Shown piece by piece: positions 5,631 to 8,464 of a stretch of DNA of 8,464 nt; the first letter of the stretch is position 1, and every line of letters begins with the position of its first letter. The notes beneath the pieces are model-generated. The model did not search any database. It was given only the letters and a program-made list of their open reading frames with translations, and was not told where the DNA came from. The translations under genes and the position numbers were made by a program. Source of the stretch: JAZGDL01 sp036477795 (GTDB lineage Bacteria > Planctomycetota > Phycisphaerae > UBA1845); NCBI GenBank assembly GCA_036477795.1, contig JAZGDL010000410.1:1-8464 (forward strand). The letters run 5' to 3'.

Positions 5631-7301
5631 GTGGTCGACGATCAATCGTCAATCGTCAATCGTCAATCGTCAATCCCCAATCCCCAATCCGCAATCCCCA
5701 ATCGTCAATCCCGCACGCCTCCTTACGTCGTCATCCTTGCCACCGTCCTGGCTTGCGTGCCCATTCTGGCTGTCGCACAGTTCGCAGCCCTGTGCCGCGT
5801 CGACGATATCGACTCGGTGCTGTTCGCCTACTATGGCAAGCGGATGGTCGCCGGGCAGCAGCTCTACGTCGATCTTTGGGACAACAAGCCTCCGGGCATC
5901 TTCTGGATTGACGCCGCCGGATTATGGCTGGCCCAGGGCTACTACGCCGGTATCGTGGTGGTCTGCTCGTTGGCTACTCTGGGCTCCGCCACCCTCTTCT
6001 TCCTGACCGCCCGCCGGCTCTACAGCCTCAACGTCGCCGCCGTGGGCACGGTCTTGGCTGCCCTCTATATAAACCTCTACTACTACCACGTCGGCTCCAA
6101 CCGCCCCAGCACCTTCTACGTCTTCTTTGAACTGCTCACTCTCTTGCTCTACTGCCGGGCGTTCGACCGCGGGCGATCCGCACCGCTGCATCTGTTCCTG
6201 GGCGGCGCCAGCGCCGTCGGCGCTATCTGTTTCCGTCAGACAGTCTTCGCCGTTCCCGCCGCCATCGTTGTCCATCAGTTATACCTGCTGGTTACAAGGC
6301 GCCGCAGTTTCGCGGAAGTCGTCGGAGTGTTTCGGCCGATGGCAGCCGGAGCCGTCGTCGCGCTTCTGGCGGTGATCGGTTTACTGTGGTGGACCAGCGA
6401 TCCGGGTGCCGCCTGGCACGGCGCGGTGGTTTCCAATCTGGGCTACGTCACCGAGTCCAAGCAGTCCCGCATCGCCCCGCAGTTATATGGTTGGCGTGAC
6501 CACGAAGAGGTGTTGGCTCTGCCCTTGATTCTGGCGGCGGCCGCCGTCATTCACGGTCTGGTAACGCGCGTCAAGAATCCGCAATCCCCAATCCCCAATC
6601 CCCAATCGTCAATCGTCAATCGTCAATCGGCACCCGTCGCTGGTCCGCTGGCTATCTTCGTGCTGCTGGTAGCCTGGTTGCCGATCGCGACCTATCTGGC
6701 CCTTATCGGGCCGCACCGGGCCTATCACTATTACGGCATCGCCCTGCCCCCCCTGCTCATGCTAGCCACGCACGGCGTCTGGCTGCTCATGCGGCGAGAC
6801 GACGAATCGCGCGCGCCGCGCTTCTACGTCATACTCGCCGTACTCTGGTTCATCCACATGTCGGTGCCGGTCGCCCGATTGCAGGTGCACAGCGCAATGG
6901 CTGCTTACAACCGGCGCTTCGATGATCGCTACGTGGACCGCTGGGGACTGACCGTCGACGCCATCCTGGAACACACCGATCCCCAAGACACACTTTTCAG
7001 CATCCGCTATCAGCCGTGGGTGTTCTGGCGTACCAACCGGCCGCTGGCCCATCCCTACATTCTCGAGACAATGATCGATCAGTGGCAGGAGCGATCGCAG
7101 CCCTTTGTCGACGAGGTCATCGGTGACCTCAAGGCCGCTCCGCCCAAAGCCATCATCGCCTCACGCGCCGACGTGCGCAACATGGAGCAGCCGGACGAAA
7201 AGGCCAAGGTCACTTTCCGGGATCTGGGAGCCTGGCTTCGCGGCCACTACACGCTGGTCAATCCCCAGCAGGGCGATGACGTATGGATACGCAACTATTG
7301 A
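5631..7301 (+). CDS. Polytopic glycosyltransferase, ArnT/PMT (GT39-like) family
   Basis: A 556-residue inner-membrane protein. Residues 33-53 form the first membrane segment; then comes the typical loop with an acidic pair (RVDDIDS, 56-62), the motif GQQLYVDLWDNKPPG (75-89) that marks the PMT/ArnT superfamily, and about nine further hydrophobic segments up to residue 415, followed by a soluble C-terminal domain. Such enzymes transfer sugars from a polyprenyl-phosphate donor to lipid or protein on the outer face; donor and acceptor here are unknown. GTG 5631 is the only standard start before the first membrane segment; GGGGGAGG touches it, so spacing is poor. Residues 5-28 and 316-333 are made entirely of heptamer-repeat codons and are surely not ancestral. 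The second lies in a loop between membrane segments, where it may be tolerated. The native start may have been displaced by the repeat. Confidence 0.88.
   Translation: MVDDQSSIVNRQSSIPNPQSAIPNRQSRTPPYVVILATVLACVPILAVAQFAALCRVDDIDSVLFAYYGKRMVAGQQLYVDLWDNKPPGIFWIDAAGLWLAQGYYAGIVVVCSLATLGSATLFFLTARRLYSLNVAAVGTVLAALYINLYYYHVGSNRPSTFYVFFELLTLLLYCRAFDRGRSAPLHLFLGGASAVGAICFRQTVFAVPAAIVVHQLYLLVTRRRSFAEVVGVFRPMAAGAVVALLAVIGLLWWTSDPGAAWHGAVVSNLGYVTESKQSRIAPQLYGWRDHEEVLALPLILAAAAVIHGLVTRVKNPQSPIPNPQSSIVNRQSAPVAGPLAIFVLLVAWLPIATYLALIGPHRAYHYYGIALPPLLMLATHGVWLLMRRDDESRAPRFYVILAVLWFIHMSVPVARLQVHSAMAAYNRRFDDRYVDRWGLTVDAILEHTDPQDTLFSIRYQPWVFWRTNRPLAHPYILETMIDQWQERSQPFVDEVIGDLKAAPPKAIIASRADVRNMEQPDEKAKVTFRDLGAWLRGHYTLVNPQQGDDVWIRNY
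5644..5712. repeat. AATCGTC/AATCCCC heptamer tandem array, locus 1
   Basis: Nine full 7-nt units and a partial one: AATCGTC four times, AATCCCC twice, AATCCGC, AATCCCC, AATCGTC, AATCCC. It lies 15 nt after the octamer array. The array falls inside the glycosyltransferase reading frame and encodes about residues 5-28, the repeated heptad QSSIVNR / QSSIPNP / QSAIPNR. Confidence 0.92.
6576..6629. repeat. AATCCCC/AATCGTC heptamer array inside the glycosyltransferase gene
   Basis: Seven full units (AATCCGC, AATCCCC three times, AATCGTC three times) plus AATCG. Bases 6578-6613 match 8187-8222 exactly over 36 nt. The array spans exactly 18 codons of the glycosyltransferase and keeps the frame. Confidence 0.93.
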
Positions 7302-7302
7302 T

Positions 7303-7360
7303 TATGTGGGACCGGCTTTCCAGCCGGTCAAACGACCGGCTGGAAAGCCGGTCCCACATA
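7303..7360. repeat. Long perfect palindrome between convergent genes
   Basis: Arms 7303-7328 and 7335-7360 are perfectly complementary over 26 bp, with the 6-nt loop CAAACG. The core words are GTGGGACCGGCTTTCCAGC and its complement. It starts 2 nt after the glycosyltransferase stop and 40 nt from the cmk stop on the other strand. The transcript from either side would make a very stable hairpin, so it may end or protect both messages, but no T-run flanks it. The form is that of a REP/BIME-like dispersed repeat. Confidence 0.93.
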
Positions 7361-7399
7361 CGCAAGTACTGACTATGACGTGCTTTACGGGCCTCCCGG

Positions 7400-8089
7400 C
7401 TACCGCTGGAGGGGCAGGTTGCAGGGATCGTTCATCAGCCGGCGGACGTGCCCTTCCAGCTCCTGGGTGACCTCTTCAATGGTCAGCTCGGTGGTGTCGA
7501 TCAGAATCGCAGCCCCGGGCTTGAGCAGCGGCTCCCACTGGACGGCATCGACGGCGTCCCGTTGGGTCACGTGGGCCAGCACCTCGTCGTAGGTCACGGT
7601 CTCGTCGACGGCGCTGGTGTCGTCGAACCGTCTCCAGGCCCGCCGCTCCGGGGTCGCCTCCATAACGAATTTGACGTCGGCATCGGGGAAAACCACGCTG
7701 CCCTGATCGCGTCCTTCGCTGACGAACGAACCTAGTGACATACCTATGTCACGCTGCCGCTCCACCAGCAGGTCACGCAGCGGCTGCACGGAGGCGATGG
7801 ATGAAGTAGCCCGGCTCACCTTCAGCGACCGGATGGCCTCGCTGACGTCCCGCCCGTTGACCAGGACGCGGGTGCCGTTTGGTCCGAAATCCAAGTCCAG
7901 GACCAGCCGTCGGGTCAGCTCGGTCAGGGCATCGGAGTCGTCGCAGCGCACCGCTTCTTCAAGGGCCTGATAAGCAACCGCGCGATACATCGCCCCGGTA
8001 TTAAGATAGGAGATGTCCAGCCGCTGGGCCAGCCGCCGTGCCGCCGTGGACTTACCGCTCCCCGCGGGACCGTCAATGGTTATGATCAT
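7400..8089 (-). CDS. cmk: Cytidylate kinase
   Basis: A 229-residue protein, the normal length for bacterial CMP kinase, which makes CDP and dCDP from CMP and dCMP with ATP in the cytoplasm. The P-loop is at the very N-terminus (IDGPAGSGKST, 5-15), followed by the CMP-binding YLNTGAMYRAVAYQAL. VNGRDVSEAIRSLKVSRATS is the family's NMP-binding insert, and FVSEGRDQGSVVFPDADVKF plus ERRAWRR form the nucleotide-binding and lid region. IDTTELTIEEV is the usual end. The frame is open to 8221, but that extension is coded by intergenic repeats and lacks homology, so ATG 8089 is the start. No Shine-Dalgarno precedes it; see the promoter at 8097-8125. It points towards the glycosyltransferase gene and away from the zinc-ribbon gene. 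Confidence 0.97.
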   Translation of the reverse strand: MIITIDGPAGSGKSTAARRLAQRLDISYLNTGAMYRAVAYQALEEAVRCDDSDALTELTRRLVLDLDFGPNGTRVLVNGRDVSEAIRSLKVSRATSSIASVQPLRDLLVERQRDIGMSLGSFVSEGRDQGSVVFPDADVKFVMEATPERRAWRRFDDTSAVDETVTYDEVLAHVTQRDAVDAVQWEPLLKPGAAILIDTTELTIEEVTQELEGHVRRLMNDPCNLPLQR

Positions 8090-8096
8090 GGTTCGG

Positions 8097-8125
8097 ATTG
8101 TAGAGCCCAACCGGGTTCTTGGCAA
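8097..8125 (-). promoter_or_regulatory. Promoter of cmk, implying a leaderless message
   Basis: On the minus strand TTGCCA (8125-8120) and TACAAT (8102-8097), each five of six to consensus, are 17 nt apart. The expected start is about 8090, next to the A of the ATG at 8089, so the transcript would be leaderless or nearly so, in keeping with the missing ribosome site. Confidence 0.6.
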
Positions 8126-8141
8126 AGGTTGGGGGAAGAAA

Positions 8142-8186
8142 GGCACGAAGGCACGAAGGCACGTAGGCACGAAGGCACGAAGGGGG
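8142..8186. repeat. GGCACGAA octamer tandem array, locus 2
   Basis: Five octamers (8142-8181), the third GGCACGTA and the others exact GGCACGAA, followed by GGGGG. It has the same orientation and ending as the array at 5592-5628. It lies in the divergent gap between cmk and the zinc-ribbon gene, upstream of the cmk promoter. Confidence 0.92.
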
Positions 8187-8222
8187 TCCGCAATCCCCAA
8201 TCCCCAATCCCCAATCGTCAAT
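8187..8222. repeat. AATCCCC heptamer tandem array, locus 2
   Basis: After TCCGC come AATCCCC three times, AATCGTC, and AAT. It is directly joined to the octamer array and identical over 36 nt to 6578-6613. It ends 5 bases before the -35 box of the rightward promoter. Confidence 0.92.
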
Positions 8223-8226
8223 TCCG

Positions 8227-8255
8227 TTGACCCCTTTTGGTCCGGTCAGTATCAT
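8227..8255 (+). promoter_or_regulatory. Sigma-70-type promoter for the zinc-ribbon gene
   Basis: TTGACC (8227-8232) and TATCAT (8250-8255) with a 17-nt spacer give a start near 8262, just before a GGGGGAGG ribosome site. It is the best rightward promoter in the window and lies divergent to the cmk promoter with the repeats between them. Confidence 0.55.
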
Positions 8256-8277
8256 TAGATAAGGGGGAGGAGCGCAA

Positions 8278-8355
8278 ATGGACGGATGGTGTGTTGTGCT
8301 CATTTCCGCCTGCACGAGCACCAAGGGAGGCCTGGCACCATGGCTGGTGACATGA
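8278..8355 (+). CDS. Possible 25-codon upstream ORF overlapping the zinc-ribbon start
   Basis: ATG 8278 follows GGGGGAGG (8263-8270) at ideal spacing, and the frame runs 25 codons to TGA 8353-8355, past the ATG at 8340 of the next gene. The peptide (starting MDGWCVVLISACTS, ending LAPWLVT) resembles nothing I know. It may be a leader peptide coupled to translation of the next gene, or the ribosome site may have no coding consequence. Confidence 0.35.
   Translation: MDGWCVVLISACTSTKGGLAPWLVT
8323..8330 (+). promoter_or_regulatory. Ribosome binding site fixing the zinc-ribbon start
   Basis: AAGGGAGG, nearly the full anti-Shine-Dalgarno complement, ends 9 nt before ATG 8340 and decides in favour of this start over the in-frame ATG 8352. 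Confidence 0.7.
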
Positions 8356-8464
8356 TTATTGTCTGTCCGACGTGCGCCCAGAAATACCGGGTTGACCACC
8401 AGCGTGTGGGCCACCACGCCACCTGCAAGAAATGCCGCCAGCGCTTCCTCATCCAGCCCGACGC
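8340..8464 (+). CDS. Zinc-ribbon (MJ0042-type) protein, N-terminal part only
   Basis: The first 41 codons of a protein cut by the window edge. It has CPTC (9-12) and CKKC (29-32) separated by 16 residues, with YRV and RQRF in the usual places, which matches the MJ0042-type zinc ribbon: IVCPTCAQKYRV, then ATCKKCRQRF. Planctomycetes have many proteins that start this way and continue into membrane or low-complexity regions, so the rest of the protein and its role cannot be stated. The four cysteines should hold one zinc ion. Confidence 0.8.
   Translation, partial: MAGDMIIVCPTCAQKYRVDHQRVGHHATCKKCRQRFLIQPD

Noticed and set aside
5592..5712. CRISPR array
   Set aside because: Units are 7 or 8 nt in direct tandem without spacers, and no cas gene is nearby.
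8090..8221. N-terminal extension of cytidylate kinase to 8221
   Set aside because: It is coded by the octamer and heptamer arrays and the promoter; the P-loop must sit at the N-terminus in this family.

Overview
The window looks like a piece of chromosome from a GC-rich bacterium, most probably a member of the Planctomycetota (Phycisphaerae-like). The main reasons are a TPR protein carrying two RNA-polymerase-alpha C-terminal domains (a planctomycete speciality), a zinc-ribbon protein of the MJ0042 type, a SpoIID-like protein in a lineage not known for sporulation, and many short dispersed repeats. Assignment is by inspection only; there is no rRNA, tRNA, CRISPR array, integrase or transposase in the window.

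Region 1 (1-3010) is an accessory-looking cassette bracketed by two identical 28-nt palindromic repeats (4-31 and 2983-3010). After a leader that may fold (59-194) it holds four tightly packed genes on the + strand: a 74-residue peptide with a twin-arginine-like motif that stops just after an AxA site (252-476), a PqqD-family protein (499-810), an HprK-related P-loop kinase (807-1766, overlapping the previous gene by ATGA) and a nucleotidyltransferase_5-family protein (1770-2927). PqqD + HprK-related kinase + nucleotidyltransferase is a recurrent but functionally unresolved set (called 'HPr-rel-A system' in protein-family databases, from memory). The leading small peptide is a good candidate for its substrate, by analogy with PqqD-type peptide-recognition domains and with the HprK-like kinases that phosphorylate the C-terminal serine of some lasso peptides. 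No peptidase, cyclase or radical-SAM enzyme is seen, so any RiPP-like role is inference. This is the best candidate for an undescribed system here.

Region 2 (3011-7360) carries the TPR/alpha-CTD protein (3213-4181), a SpoIID-type peptidoglycan lytic transglycosylase with a lipoprotein signal (4239-5504) and a polytopic GT39/ArnT-type glycosyltransferase (5631-7301), all on +, ending in a 26-bp-arm palindrome (7303-7360) that separates it from the convergent cytidylate kinase gene.

Region 3 (7361-8464) holds cmk on the minus strand (7400-8089), whose best promoter places the transcript start at or next to the ATG, and the start of a divergent zinc-ribbon gene (8340 to the edge) with a good promoter, a strong ribosome site and a possible overlapping 25-codon upstream ORF.

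A theme across regions 2 and 3 is tandem repeats of 7- and 8-nt units. A GGCACGAA octamer array next to an AATCGTC/AATCCCC heptamer array occurs at 5592-5712 and 8142-8222, and a third heptamer array sits inside the glycosyltransferase gene. One of these arrays also supplies the N-terminal residues of that protein. A different heptamer family (TCAGCTA-like) lies directly against the SpoIID-like start codon.
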